Assembly: GCF_021044425.1 (NCBI RefSeq)
Contig: NZ_JAJNEC010000005.1
Span: 124,001 to 188,000, forward strand
Direction: 5' to 3'
From: Niabella pedocola
GTDB taxonomy: Bacteria > Bacteroidota > Bacteroidia > Chitinophagales > Chitinophagaceae
DNA length: 64,000 nucleotides
In this document: positions 1 through 9,012 of the stretch, piece after piece
Position numbering within the stretch: the first letter of the stretch is position 1
How the letters are laid out: every line of letters begins with the position of its first letter
The notes under the pieces: model-generated
Database searches by the model: none
What the model was told of the DNA's origin: nothing
Seen by the model: the letters and a program-made list of their open reading frames with translations, nothing else
Made by a program: the position numbers and the translations under genes

Positions 1-843
1 CTGCATAAGGTATTATCGGCGGTGGCCCCGCGCGACATGAACAATCCTACTGTTGTGTTGATGACTCCGGGTATCTATAACAGCGCCTATTATGAGCATA
101 CCTTCCTTGCCAAATACATGGGCATTGAACTGGTTGAAGGCCGGGACCTGGTGGTGCAAAACGACCGGGTATATATGAAATCGACCAGCGGCCTGAAACA
201 GGTCGATGTGATCTACCGCCGCGTGGATGATGACTTCCTGGATCCGCTGGTGTTCCGGCCAGACAGTACGCTGGGCGTGGCGGGCTTGCTGAATGTATGC
301 CGGAAAGGGAATGTAAGCATCGTAAATGCCGTAGGCAACGGGGTTGCAGACGACAAAGCGGTTTACCGGTATGTACCCAAAATGATCGAGTATTATCTCA
401 ATGAAACCCCCATCCTGAAGAACGTGCCCACTTACAGCATGGAAAACGAAGAAGAACGTGCGCATGTTATTTCCAACATCAGCAAAATGGTGGTAAAGAA
501 AACCAATGAAAGCGGCGGGTACGGATTGCTAATGGGCGATAAGGCATCCGACGCCGAAATTGCGGAAACCATTACGGCCATCAGCGAAAACCCCAGGAAC
601 TTTATCGCACAGCCCATCATCACACTGAGCACCGCCCCTTGTTTCATCGATAACAAACTACAGGCACGTCATGTAGATCTTCGTCCGTATGCCCTTTGCG
701 GACCCGGCGGGGTAGAGATCGTTCCCGGTGGCCTCACCAGAGTAGCACTCCGGGAAGGAAGCAAGGTGGTAAACTCCTCCCAGGGAGGCGGCAGCAAGGA
801 TACCTGGATCGTAAACGACACCTCATTCACCGGATCAATTTAG
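1..843 (+). CDS. Circularly permuted ATP-grasp family protein, C-terminal part
   Basis: This is the 3' part of a gene cut by the window edge; the frame is open from base 1 to the stop at 841-843, so the true start lies upstream. The visible ~280 residues match the C-terminal half of circularly permuted ATP-grasp proteins (the DUF404/DUF407 group). They include a run of acidic and arginine residues (YRRVDDDFLDP) and a glycine-rich SSQGGGSKDTW tail. Members are predicted ATP-dependent peptide-bond-forming enzymes. An alpha-E gene follows after 9 bp and a transglutaminase-like gene follows that, the usual partners of this family, which makes one operon likely. The substrate is unknown. An internal GTG at 22 is not a credible start, because homology continues upstream of it. 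Confidence 0.85.
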   Translation: MHKVLSAVAPRDMNNPTVVLMTPGIYNSAYYEHTFLAKYMGIELVEGRDLVVQNDRVYMKSTSGLKQVDVIYRRVDDDFLDPLVFRPDSTLGVAGLLNVCRKGNVSIVNAVGNGVADDKAVYRYVPKMIEYYLNETPILKNVPTYSMENEEERAHVISNISKMVVKKTNESGGYGLLMGDKASDAEIAETITAISENPRNFIAQPIITLSTAPCFIDNKLQARHVDLRPYALCGPGGVEIVPGGLTRVALREGSKVVNSSQGGGSKDTWIVNDTSFTGSI

Positions 844-852
844 TTCACTCAT

Positions 853-1791
853 ATGTTAGCAAGAACCGCAGACAATCTTTACTGGATGAGCCGTTATATG
901 GAGCGCGCAGACGTGATCTTACGCACGCTTTCCAACGGGTTTTATGCCAGCTACGACATCAATGACTACCAGTTGTTTAACTGGAATTCCATTGTAAAGA
1001 TCTTTTGCTACCTCCCCGAGGAAGCCCTTGAAGCCGTTTCCGCAAACTCCGATAATGTATTGCGGCAACTGCTCATACATGATGAGAACAATTCATTAAA
1101 AGAGCTGGTAACAAAAGCGAGGGAAAATGCCCGAGGTACCCAGGAGCATCTTACAAAAGAGGTTTGGGAGGCCATCAACGAAACCTACCACTCTACCATA
1201 AGCATCGATATCGAAACCGCCATTTCCTCAGGCGAACAATTGAACATCCTGCTGAAACAGATCGATGAGAGCCTGATCTATTACGGTGTGTTTGAAAATA
1301 CCATGCCGCGGGGCCAGGGCTGGAATTTTATGAACCTGGGGCGGTTTATTGAGCGCAGCATTCAAACGCTTAATTTCACCGAAGCCAAATTCCTGTCGCT
1401 CGATCAGAAGGACCCCGAAAGCATTCACATCCTCTACTGGAAAAACCTGCTGCTCAACCTGAGCGGTTATGAACTTTACCTGAAAACATACCGCGGTGGC
1501 GATCACTCCGAGCACATTATCGACATGATCTTCCTGAACAGCGCTTTTCCACGGAGTATCGCATATACACTTCATAAGATCTGCCTGTATATCCAGAAAA
1601 TTCTCAGGGAAAACGACAACCACAACAATCCGCAGATTGAGCGTAAAACGGGTATGCTTCATGCAAAGATCGCCTATACAGACCTGGAAGAGATCCGGCG
1701 GAAAGGTGTACAGGCCTTTATCGGCGAGCTAAAATCCGATCTTCACCAGCTCAGTCAGCTCATTGGTCAAAGTTTCTTTTCGTATTATTAG
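853..1791 (+). CDS. Alpha-E domain protein (DUF403)
   Basis: A 312-residue, mostly helical protein starting with MLARTADNLYWMSRYMERAD, the signature opening of the alpha-E (DUF403) family. Its length is normal for the family. No enzymatic residues are assigned to this family; by context it is thought to assist the ATP-grasp ligase encoded 9 bp upstream. No signal peptide or membrane segment is seen, so it should be cytoplasmic. The transglutaminase gene follows after 20 bp. The family call is firm; the biochemical role is unknown. Confidence 0.9.
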   Translation: MLARTADNLYWMSRYMERADVILRTLSNGFYASYDINDYQLFNWNSIVKIFCYLPEEALEAVSANSDNVLRQLLIHDENNSLKELVTKARENARGTQEHLTKEVWEAINETYHSTISIDIETAISSGEQLNILLKQIDESLIYYGVFENTMPRGQGWNFMNLGRFIERSIQTLNFTEAKFLSLDQKDPESIHILYWKNLLLNLSGYELYLKTYRGGDHSEHIIDMIFLNSAFPRSIAYTLHKICLYIQKILRENDNHNNPQIERKTGMLHAKIAYTDLEEIRRKGVQAFIGELKSDLHQLSQLIGQSFFSYY

Positions 1792-1811
1792 TTTACTTCC
1801 AATCTGCATTC

Positions 1812-2720
1812 ATGCCTACATATAATATCCGACATATTACCGAATACCTCTACGATGCACCGGTTGTTGACAGCATCAACCAGGTAAAGATCTATCCTTT
1901 CCACGGCAATGATCAAAATGTGATCCAGCAGGAAGTGCTTATCACCGGGGATCCCACATTGAGTTTCTTTATCGACTACTGGGGTAACCGGGTGGGCGTA
2001 TTTACGATACCCGAGCCGCACTATTCGGTAAAGATCGACAGCCGGATCACCGTGCACACAGAAGCACCGTCCATGCGGCTGATGAAGCCGCTGCCGGAGA
2101 TCATACGCCTGGATTACAGCACACCCTTTACCATTACCTCCGGCCACATCATTGACGATATCCTGGCGCAGGCGCCGGCCAATGTACATAAACGCACGCT
2201 GGTAGAATGGTGCAGCCAGTATGTATATCATCACTTCAGATATGAAAAAGGGGTGACCACCATCGAAACCACTATCGACGAAATTCTTACGCACCGGAGC
2301 GGTGTATGCCAGGATTTTGCACACCTGCTGCTGCACTTGCTGCGCACGCTGGGTATTGCCAGCCGTTACGTTAGCGGTTATATTTGCCCTAACCGGAACG
2401 GCATGCGTGGCCAGGGTGCTACCCATGCCTGGGTAGAAGCCTGGATGGACGAATACGGGTGGTATGGCATTGACCCCACCAATAATATGTGGGTAACGGA
2501 TACCCATGTAAAACTGGCCGTGGGACGCCATTTCAACGACTGTTCTCCGGTGAAAGGCGCGTTCAAAGGCATTGCCAACCAGAGTATGAATGTTTATGTA
2601 AGCGTGGGATACGAAGACGGGCATACCATTGAAGACAATAACGAAGTAGAAATGCATCAGCAAAAAGTGCAAACCCCTGCCATCATTCCCAAACAGTTCT
2701 TTATGCAGCAGCAACAATGA
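1812..2720 (+). CDS. Transglutaminase-like cysteine protease
   Basis: This 302-residue protein has a transglutaminase-like fold with an N-terminal beta domain of the kind seen in bacterial transglutaminase-like proteins (residues 1-100, starting YNIRHITEYLYDAPV). The catalytic core is at about 160-225: Cys166 in SGVCQDFAH, His205 in GATHAWVE and Asp221 in YGIDPTNN form the expected triad. There is no signal peptide. It is the last gene of the ATP-grasp/alpha-E/transglutaminase set. In such sets it is predicted to cleave or transfer the peptide made by the ATP-grasp partner; that function is inferred from context, not demonstrated here. Confidence 0.9.
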   Translation: MPTYNIRHITEYLYDAPVVDSINQVKIYPFHGNDQNVIQQEVLITGDPTLSFFIDYWGNRVGVFTIPEPHYSVKIDSRITVHTEAPSMRLMKPLPEIIRLDYSTPFTITSGHIIDDILAQAPANVHKRTLVEWCSQYVYHHFRYEKGVTTIETTIDEILTHRSGVCQDFAHLLLHLLRTLGIASRYVSGYICPNRNGMRGQGATHAWVEAWMDEYGWYGIDPTNNMWVTDTHVKLAVGRHFNDCSPVKGAFKGIANQSMNVYVSVGYEDGHTIEDNNEVEMHQQKVQTPAIIPKQFFMQQQQ

Positions 2721-2730
2721 GCGAAGGACG

Positions 2731-2807
2731 GATTTGAGATTTGAGATTCGAGACTGCAGATTTCAGACTTCAGCGTTCAGCAGTCAGCAATCAGCTATCA
2801 GCGATAA
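2731..2807. repeat. 7-bp register array, 11 units, drifting word
   Basis: Eleven consecutive heptamers read GATTTGA, GATTTGA, GATTCGA, GACTGCA, GATTTCA, GACTTCA, GCGTTCA, GCAGTCA, GCAATCA, GCTATCA, GCGATAA. The register is exact while the word drifts from GATTTGA to GCNATCA. It begins 10 bp after the transglutaminase stop codon. Confidence 0.9.
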
Positions 2808-2840
2808 CGTTATGTGTTGAAATTTGGTGCTTTGGCTCCT

Positions 2841-2861
2841 GAGATTTGAGATTCGAGATTT
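2841..2861. repeat. 7-bp register array, 3 units (GAGATTT type)
   Basis: Three heptamers, GAGATTT, GAGATTC, GAGATTT, lie in the same spacer as the longer array at 2731. The start codon of the DUF1801-type gene is 67 bp further on. Confidence 0.75.
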
Positions 2862-2928
2862 GCTTTTTAGAATTTAACATTTGGCTCCACAATTATCAGC
2901 TTCCGGTAACTTCAATAAAATCTTTACC

Positions 2929-3549
2929 ATGGCAACCCGGGATCCCAAACACGAAATGTATATATCCAACGCGCAACCCTTTGCCCAACCGGTGCTGGAA
3001 CATATCCGGAAGCTGGTGCACAAAGCCTGCCCGGATGTTGAGGAAACCATGAAATGGTCCTTCCCGCATTTTGACTACCACGGAAAAATATTATGCAGCA
3101 TGGCCGCCTTTAAACAGCACGCCGCGCTGAACTTCTGGCTGAGTAATGATATAGAGGCATTAAAACCTTATCGGGTGGTTGAGGGCACGGCCAAAGCAAT
3201 GGGGCAGCTTGGCAAGCTTACATCGGTTAAAGACCTGCCGCCGGACAAGATCTTGCTGCTGGCCATAAAGGAGGCCATGATATTGATTGATGCCGGGGCA
3301 TCCCTGAAAAAAGCGCCACCCCAAAAAGCCGCGGAATTACCCGTGCCGGATATGCTTAAAAAGGCCCTGGCAAAAAATAAAACGGCCAAAGCCGTTTTTG
3401 AAAAGTTTCCACCTTCCCATCGCAAGGAATACATTCAATGGATCACAGAAGCTAAAACCGATGCCACCCGGGATAAGCGCATTGCCACCACGCTCGAATG
3501 GCTTGCTGAAGGGCGGAACCGGAACTGGAAGTATGAGCGGAAAAATTAA
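2929..3549 (+). CDS. DUF1801 / YdeI-OmpD-associated family protein
   Basis: A 206-residue cytoplasmic protein from the ATG at 2929; a TTG at 2881 would add 16 residues unlike the family. Residues 20-110 match DUF1801 (YdhG-like), with VEETMKWSFPHFDYHGK and a following AAFKQHAALNFW. The C-terminal third (KTAKAVFEKFPPSHRKEYIQWI) matches the YdeI/OmpD-associated (OmdA) segment. Proteins of this build are widespread and small, and their molecular role is not settled. It stands alone between two spacers rich in short repeats and faces the convergent peptide-binding gene. Confidence 0.85.
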   Translation: MATRDPKHEMYISNAQPFAQPVLEHIRKLVHKACPDVEETMKWSFPHFDYHGKILCSMAAFKQHAALNFWLSNDIEALKPYRVVEGTAKAMGQLGKLTSVKDLPPDKILLLAIKEAMILIDAGASLKKAPPQKAAELPVPDMLKKALAKNKTAKAVFEKFPPSHRKEYIQWITEAKTDATRDKRIATTLEWLAEGRNRNWKYERKN

Positions 3550-3633
3550 GCGAACAGTTCCAGGTTTGGTTTAACGTTCAAGGTTAGCGTTCCGGGAGCA
3601 GCGTTTGCATACCAGCCTGCAAATTTTAATACT

Positions 3634-3682
3634 AAATGCCAAAGATCAAAAAACAAGAACCAAAGAACAAAAAAGCAAAAAT
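3634..3682. repeat. A-rich 7-bp register stretch
   Basis: The words AAATGCC, AAAGATC, AAAAAAC, AAGAACC, AAAGAAC, AAAAAAG, CAAAAAT follow one another in 7-bp register. Just upstream, at 3570-3596, a GT-rich set (TTTAACG, TTCAAGG, then TTCCGGG) shows the same tendency with one 6-bp slip. The spacer between the convergent genes ending at 3549 and 3826 holds little else. Confidence 0.6.
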
Positions 3683-3781
3683 CCCAATATCAAAATCCAA
3701 CGCTACAGGACAGGAGCGCGATAAATGGGTAACTTAAGCTTAAATGCTAAACCGAAAGGGCCAGGTTAAAATATGATAATG

Positions 3782-3816
3782 CCACTGATTGCTGAACACT
3801 GAAGGCTGAAAGCTGG
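3782..3816. repeat. 7-bp register array, 5 units (NNNCTGA type)
   Basis: The heptamers CCACTGA, TTGCTGA, ACACTGA, AGGCTGA, AAGCTGG are the reverse-complement form of the TCAGNNN words seen elsewhere in the window. The array ends 10 bp beyond the 3' end of the minus-strand gene at 3826. Confidence 0.75.
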
Positions 3817-3825
3817 CTGCTCAAA

Positions 3826-5565
3826 TCACCGGTCCTCAATCCGCACCCTTCGCAGCTCCAGTAAATTCAACGCATTGGGCTGGTATCCCTTTATATTGGG
3901 CTGCAGCAACTGGATCACTTTATCATACCAGAGCGGTACCACGGGAGCGTCGTTGATCGCAATCTGATCCGCCTTCTGGTATAACAGGTACCGCAGCGAA
4001 TCATTGGTTTCTTTGATCGCCGCTTCAAAAGCCGCGTCAAACGCCGGGTTTTTATAGCGCGTATAATTGGGCGGCGCGGGATTTTTTGAATAGAAGACCG
4101 ACAGGTAATTTTCCGCATCCGGGTAATCGGCGATCCAGCCACCTCTGAAGAACGCAGCCCTGGAATTAGCCGTCATCTCAAACAACAACGATTTTTGCAC
4201 CACTTCCACCTGTATCTTCATGCCGATCGCTTCCAGTTGCTTGGCGATAAAATTGGCAAAGTCTGCGTATATAGAAATGGTCAGCAGCCGGATCTGTGGC
4301 AGTCCCGTTCCATTTGGAAAGCCTGCTTCCTTCAGCAAAGCCATCGCTTTTACAGGATCGTAATGATACCCTTTTACTATTGAATCATTAAACGAAGGCA
4401 ATCCCTTGGGCACAAAACCAGATTCTGCCGGTGTACCTAATGAATTGCGCAGGTAGAGGATCATCTTTCTGCGGTCGAACCCATAATTGATCGCCTGCCG
4501 TACTTTTTTCAACCGGAGCGGGGATTGTGCCACCAGCGGGTTCAGCGAATCTACCAGGATACCGAGGTATTCAATGTTTAAATAAGGCTGCGTTTTCAAT
4601 ACCAGTTTTCCTTCCCACTCCTTTTTAAGCGTTCCTCTTTTGGTAAGTACCTCATCTTTAAAGCTGGGATCCAGCTCATTTACAAAATCGAGATGGCCCT
4701 GGCGCAGCAACAGGAATTCGGTAGCCCGGCTGTCTTTAAAACTGATCTTGACGCCATCGATATAAGGCAACCGGTTTCCGGCGCTGTCTGTTTCAAAATA
4801 ACGGGCGTTCTTTTTAAACACCAGGCCCTGCCCCTCTTCCCAGGCCACAAACTGGAAGGGCCCCGTGCCCACCGGGTGACTTCTGAAATCCACACCGAAT
4901 TTCTCCACTGCTTCCCGGGCAACCACCGAACAATACTGCATGGAAAGTATACCCAGTATCGGCTGGTAAGGCCGCATCAGCTTTAGCTGGAACACCGTAT
5001 CATTAAGAGCGGTAAAGGGCTGAAGCGTATCGATCTTCCCGTTAAAGATCCATCCTCCCGGACTTGCAACCCTGGGGTCAATGATCCGGTTCAGGCTGAA
5101 AACCACATCCCCCGCTATCATTTTTCGTCCCCGCGCGTAGGGAAAAACCGGATCGTCATGAAAAAAAACATCATTCCTTAAATAGAAGGTGTAGGTACGT
5201 TTATCATCAGAGATCTCCCAGTGTTTAGCCAGCGAAGGGCGAATGTGCAAACTGTCGTTGATCTCCACCAGGGTATTGAACAACTGATGTGCCGGCCACA
5301 TTGTGGATTGGTTTTTGGCAAAAGCCGGATCCAGCGAAGCGATGCCGGCATATTCATTATACCGGAATATCGTTCTTTTATTGCTGCCGTTATCTTTGCA
5401 GCCCGCAGCAAACAGGTAACCCAATAGTAAGAGCAACACCCAACAGGAACGGTTGCTTTGCCTGTAAAAGCCCTTCCCATGCGCAACCGGTTGCGTTTGT
5501 GAAAAAAAAGCAAAACGGCGGGGAAAAGCAGGAAGGATCCAATATAGTCGGTTCGTTTTCGTCAT
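3826..5565 (-). CDS. ABC transporter substrate-binding lipoprotein, peptide-binding (SBP_bac_5)
   Basis: This 579-residue protein belongs to the family-5 solute-binding proteins (DppA/OppA-like). A hydrophobic stretch at about 42-55 ends in FAAGC, so Cys56 is the probable lipidation site. The long 40-residue head before it is unusual, but no later ATG precedes the hydrophobic stretch. Family features include LAKHWEISDDKRTYTFYLR, the GTGPF segment at about 220, and PAFDAAFEAA near the end. It would bind oligopeptides or similar ligands outside the cytoplasmic membrane. No permease or ATPase gene is next to it, so it is an orphan binding protein in this window. It diverges from the M1 peptidase gene by 35 bp. 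Confidence 0.88.
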   Translation of the reverse strand: MTKTNRLYWILPAFPRRFAFFSQTQPVAHGKGFYRQSNRSCWVLLLLLGYLFAAGCKDNGSNKRTIFRYNEYAGIASLDPAFAKNQSTMWPAHQLFNTLVEINDSLHIRPSLAKHWEISDDKRTYTFYLRNDVFFHDDPVFPYARGRKMIAGDVVFSLNRIIDPRVASPGGWIFNGKIDTLQPFTALNDTVFQLKLMRPYQPILGILSMQYCSVVAREAVEKFGVDFRSHPVGTGPFQFVAWEEGQGLVFKKNARYFETDSAGNRLPYIDGVKISFKDSRATEFLLLRQGHLDFVNELDPSFKDEVLTKRGTLKKEWEGKLVLKTQPYLNIEYLGILVDSLNPLVAQSPLRLKKVRQAINYGFDRRKMILYLRNSLGTPAESGFVPKGLPSFNDSIVKGYHYDPVKAMALLKEAGFPNGTGLPQIRLLTISIYADFANFIAKQLEAIGMKIQVEVVQKSLLFEMTANSRAAFFRGGWIADYPDAENYLSVFYSKNPAPPNYTRYKNPAFDAAFEAAIKETNDSLRYLLYQKADQIAINDAPVVPLWYDKVIQLLQPNIKGYQPNALNLLELRRVRIEDR

Positions 5566-5600
5566 GAACGTTTAAATTTACAATTCAAACCATTCCGGTA

Positions 5601-7262
5601 ATGATTTTTTTGAAAAATATTCTCAAAACGCTTTGTCTGCTGCTGCTTGCAACAGGATCTGTGCAGGCACAACTGCTGAACCATGAAGATACGTTTACCC
5701 GGCAGGACAGCCTGAGAGGCAGCAACGGAGCAGGAAGAAGCTGGTGGAATGTGCTTCAATATGACATCCAGCTGCATGTAGATATTGAAAGCAAAACGGT
5801 AAGCGGGTACAATGATATCACTTATTCCGTCCTCAGCAACTCAAAAGCGCCGCTACAACTCGATCTGCAGGAGCCCATGCAGATCGAAAAGGCAGAAGAC
5901 CGGGATACGAAGAGCCCCATCCGCTTTCAGCGGGAAGGAAATGTATTCTGGCTCTATATACCACGCGGTACGGCCGGCCGCAAAACCCGTACCATCCGCG
6001 TTTATTTCCGGGGCAACCCCATTGTGGCCAAAACTCCACCATGGGATGGCGGATGGATCTTTACAAAAGATGCGCAGGGACGGCCCTGGGTCAGCACCGC
6101 CACACAGGGGATCGGCGCCAGTACCTGGCTGCCCTGTAAAGATTACCAGGCCGATGAACCAGACCGGGGCATCACCTTTACCATTCATGTGCCGGATAGC
6201 CTTGCGGCTGTGAGCAATGGCCGGCTGACCTCCAAAACCTCCGGCCAGGATGGTACCACCGCATGGAAATGGACGGTATCGCAACCGATCAATACCTACC
6301 TCATCACACCTTATATAGGGCATTACGTAAATTTCAACGACACCCTGCAGGGCGAAAAAGGAAAGCTGGATATCGGGTACTGGGTGCTGGATTATAACCA
6401 GGAAAAAGCAACCGAACATTTTAAGATCGTAAAGCCCATGCTCCGCTGTTTTGAACACTGGATGGGCCCCTACCCTTTTTATGAAGACAGTTATAAACTG
6501 GTTGATGCACCGCACCTGGGCATGGAGCATCAGAGCGGGGTAGCTTACGGTAATAAATATTTAAACGGATACCTCGGCAAAGACCGGTCTGCCACCGGCT
6601 GGGGCGACGATTGGGATTTTATCATCGTACACGAAAGCGGGCACGAGTGGTTTGCCAACAATATCACCACAAAGGATATTGCCGATATGTGGGTGCACGA
6701 GGCTTTCACCACCTATACTGAAACGCTTTTTGTACAATGCAGGCATGGTCTGAAAGCCGCCAACGAGTATGTGATCGGCCAACGGAAAAACATCCAGAAC
6801 GACACGCCCATAATCGGCCCCTATGGCATAAACAAAGAAGGCAGCAGCGATATGTATGATAAAGGCGCCAGTATGATCCATATCATCCGCCAGCTAATGA
6901 ACAACGACGACAAATTCCGCGATTTGCTGCGTGGCCTCAACCGCGACTTCTATCACCAAACGGTAACCGGCAAACAGATCGAAAGCTACATCATCCGCAA
7001 AACCGGAAAGCCGCTCCAGAAAGTATTTGATCAATACCTGCGTACCACGAATATACCGGTACTCACCTATACCCGCAGCGGCGGTAAAGTGCGTTATAAA
7101 TGGACCAACTGTGTGCCCGGCTTCAACATGCCGGTGCAGCTGGCCGGCGGGCAGTGGCTCAGCCCCAGGGAGCAGTACCAGGAGGCGCCCGCGAGCATCC
7201 TGACGGATGGTGCGTTATTGGCGAGTCCTAATTTTTACATCCGGGTAGCAGAGGCTTCTTAA
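5601..7262 (+). CDS. Secreted M1 family metallopeptidase
   Basis: A 553-residue zinc aminopeptidase-like protein. Residues 1-23 are a signal peptide ending ...VQAQ. The gluzincin site is complete: H344-E345-x-x-H348 in HESGHEWF and the third ligand Glu367 in WVHEAFTTY, at the canonical 18-residue spacing. The substrate-binding motif reads LGMEHQSG in place of the classical GAMEN. The protein is shorter than full M1 aminopeptidases (about 850 residues) and lacks the ERAP1-like C-terminal domain, as is common in Bacteroidota. It should act in the periplasm or outside. It is divergent from a peptide-binding lipoprotein, so the pair may handle peptides together (inference). The flippase gene follows after 9 bp. 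Confidence 0.92.
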   Translation: MIFLKNILKTLCLLLLATGSVQAQLLNHEDTFTRQDSLRGSNGAGRSWWNVLQYDIQLHVDIESKTVSGYNDITYSVLSNSKAPLQLDLQEPMQIEKAEDRDTKSPIRFQREGNVFWLYIPRGTAGRKTRTIRVYFRGNPIVAKTPPWDGGWIFTKDAQGRPWVSTATQGIGASTWLPCKDYQADEPDRGITFTIHVPDSLAAVSNGRLTSKTSGQDGTTAWKWTVSQPINTYLITPYIGHYVNFNDTLQGEKGKLDIGYWVLDYNQEKATEHFKIVKPMLRCFEHWMGPYPFYEDSYKLVDAPHLGMEHQSGVAYGNKYLNGYLGKDRSATGWGDDWDFIIVHESGHEWFANNITTKDIADMWVHEAFTTYTETLFVQCRHGLKAANEYVIGQRKNIQNDTPIIGPYGINKEGSSDMYDKGASMIHIIRQLMNNDDKFRDLLRGLNRDFYHQTVTGKQIESYIIRKTGKPLQKVFDQYLRTTNIPVLTYTRSGGKVRYKWTNCVPGFNMPVQLAGGQWLSPREQYQEAPASILTDGALLASPNFYIRVAEAS

Positions 7263-7271
7263 TTTTTTTCA

Positions 7272-8786
7272 ATGAGCGCACAAATCAGGAAGCACAGTCT
7301 TATTTCGTCGGCAGTTATTTATATCGGGTTTGCGGTAGGCGCATTAAACACGTATTTATTTACAAAAGAAGGTTTTTTTACAGAAGAGCAATATGGTTTA
7401 ACACAATTGTTTGTAACAGCTGCCCAGCTCATCGTATCCTTTGCATCCCTGGGAATGCCCTCCTATATTTACAAGTTTTACCACTACTATAATGATCACC
7501 TGGAGCCCCGGAAAAATGACATGATTGCCTGGGCCCTGTTAACCGGGCTTGTTTGCTTTGCCCTTGTTTTTGTTCTGGGAATTGTTTTTGAGGATCTTTT
7601 CGCCAGGAAATTCAGCAACGGATCGGCTCTGGCCGTTTATTATTATTACTGGATGTATCCCATGTCTTTTGGGCTAACCATCTTCGGTATCCTGGAGGCA
7701 TACGGCTGGAGTTTAAAAAAATCCATTCTTACCAACTTCCTGAAAGAGGTCCAGTGGCGTGTGCTGGTTACGATACTCATTGTTTTATTTATTGTAAAAA
7801 TCGTCCCGGATTTTGACCGGTTCATTAAGCTCTATTCTTTTGCCTATCCCGTTATTGCGTTAACCTTATTGATTTACCTGGTAGCCACCAAAAAGATACA
7901 CCTAACCTTTAAAGTAAGCAAGGTAACCCGCCGCTTCTTCAGGCCCATCATTCGCTTTATAGCCTTTATTTATTCCGGCATGCTGGTGTTTACCATTTCC
8001 CAGCAGTTCGATTCGCTGGTACTGGCTTCGGTTACAGAAACCGGGCTAAAAAACCTAGGAATATTTACATTGGCCCAGTTCCTCACCAGTCTTATACAGG
8101 CGCCGCAACGCAGCATTATAGCCGCTTCCATGCCTTATATATCCAAGGCCTGGAAAGACAAAAAAATAAGCCAGATCCAGAATATTTATCAGCGTTCCTC
8201 CATTAACCAGCTGATCTTTGCCTGTTTGATGTTTACGCTGATCGCCTTGAATTATACAGATGCCGTTGTTACTTTTAAATTACGGGAAAGCTTCCTGCTT
8301 GGCTTTGTTCCGTTTATCCTGTTGGGATTAACAAGAGTGGTGGATATGGGTACGGGTGTAAATGCCCAGATCATCGGCACATCCACTTACTGGAAATTTG
8401 ATTTCATCAGCGGCATCATCCTGTTGCTGTTTATGCTGCCGCTCACCTATATCTTTACCAAACGGTATGGCCTCATTGGACCTCCTATTGCCAACCTGAT
8501 TTCCATTACCATCTACAATATCATACGGATTACATTCTTATGGAAAAAGTTCCGGCTCTTTCCTTTTACCAGGCAATCATTGTATACAGTGATCCTCAGT
8601 GTAACAGTATACCTGCTCGCCTGGCTGCTGTTCCGCAACCTGCATGGCTTTCTAGGTTTATTTGCCCGCAGTATTTTTATTGTGGTGTTATTCACCGGCA
8701 GCGTTTATATGCTAAACCTTACGCCCGACCTGAAACCGGTACTGGGTTCACTGGTAAAGCGGCTGAAGAAAAATAAGGAGCGTTAA
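7272..8786 (+). CDS. Polysaccharide flippase, Wzx/MATE-like (MOP superfamily)
   Basis: A 504-residue integral membrane protein with about 12-14 predicted helices and few charged residues outside loops. The N-terminal half begins with IRKHSLISSAVIYIGFAVGA, the opening typical of Wzx-like oligosaccharide exporters, followed by LGMPSYIYKFY. The lysine-rich C-terminus (KRLKKNKER) would be cytoplasmic. Such proteins move lipid-linked sugars across the inner membrane. No glycosyltransferase lies nearby, so the substrate cannot be guessed. Only 9 bp separate it from the M1 peptidase gene. Confidence 0.88.
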   Translation: MSAQIRKHSLISSAVIYIGFAVGALNTYLFTKEGFFTEEQYGLTQLFVTAAQLIVSFASLGMPSYIYKFYHYYNDHLEPRKNDMIAWALLTGLVCFALVFVLGIVFEDLFARKFSNGSALAVYYYYWMYPMSFGLTIFGILEAYGWSLKKSILTNFLKEVQWRVLVTILIVLFIVKIVPDFDRFIKLYSFAYPVIALTLLIYLVATKKIHLTFKVSKVTRRFFRPIIRFIAFIYSGMLVFTISQQFDSLVLASVTETGLKNLGIFTLAQFLTSLIQAPQRSIIAASMPYISKAWKDKKISQIQNIYQRSSINQLIFACLMFTLIALNYTDAVVTFKLRESFLLGFVPFILLGLTRVVDMGTGVNAQIIGTSTYWKFDFISGIILLLFMLPLTYIFTKRYGLIGPPIANLISITIYNIIRITFLWKKFRLFPFTRQSLYTVILSVTVYLLAWLLFRNLHGFLGLFARSIFIVVLFTGSVYMLNLTPDLKPVLGSLVKRLKKNKER

Positions 8787-8789
8787 ACG

Positions 8790-8810
8790 ATCAGCCATCA
8801 GTTTTCAGTT
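8790..8810. repeat. 7-bp register array, 3 units (ATCAGNN type)
   Basis: ATCAGCC, ATCAGTT, TTCAGTT lie a few bases after the flippase stop codon. It is a short example of the word family seen at 2773 and 53925. Confidence 0.65.
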
Positions 8811-8957
8811 AATTACATTCAGGATCGGGGAGTTAACAACTGTACCAAGTATGAAACCGGATCCATTGTTAAACCTTAAACTTATTCTCAGTTGCCGCCC
8901 ATTAGCTTACAAGACCGATTCCATCTTTAGATCCTAAACAATATCCCATGTCGCTAT

Positions 8958-8995
8958 AAAAACAAAAAAGCGCTCCTTTTCAGAAGCGCTTTCCT
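8958..8995 (-). terminator. Rho-independent terminator of the NlpC/P60 gene
   Basis: Arms AAAGCGCT (8967-8974) and AGCGCTTT (8985-8992) form a perfect 8-bp stem with a 10-base loop. Read on the minus strand, the hairpin is followed by TTTTTTGTTTTT. It lies 18 bp beyond the stop codon of the gene at 9013. Confidence 0.88.
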
Positions 8996-9012
8996 TGCTA
9001 ATAAAAAAATCA

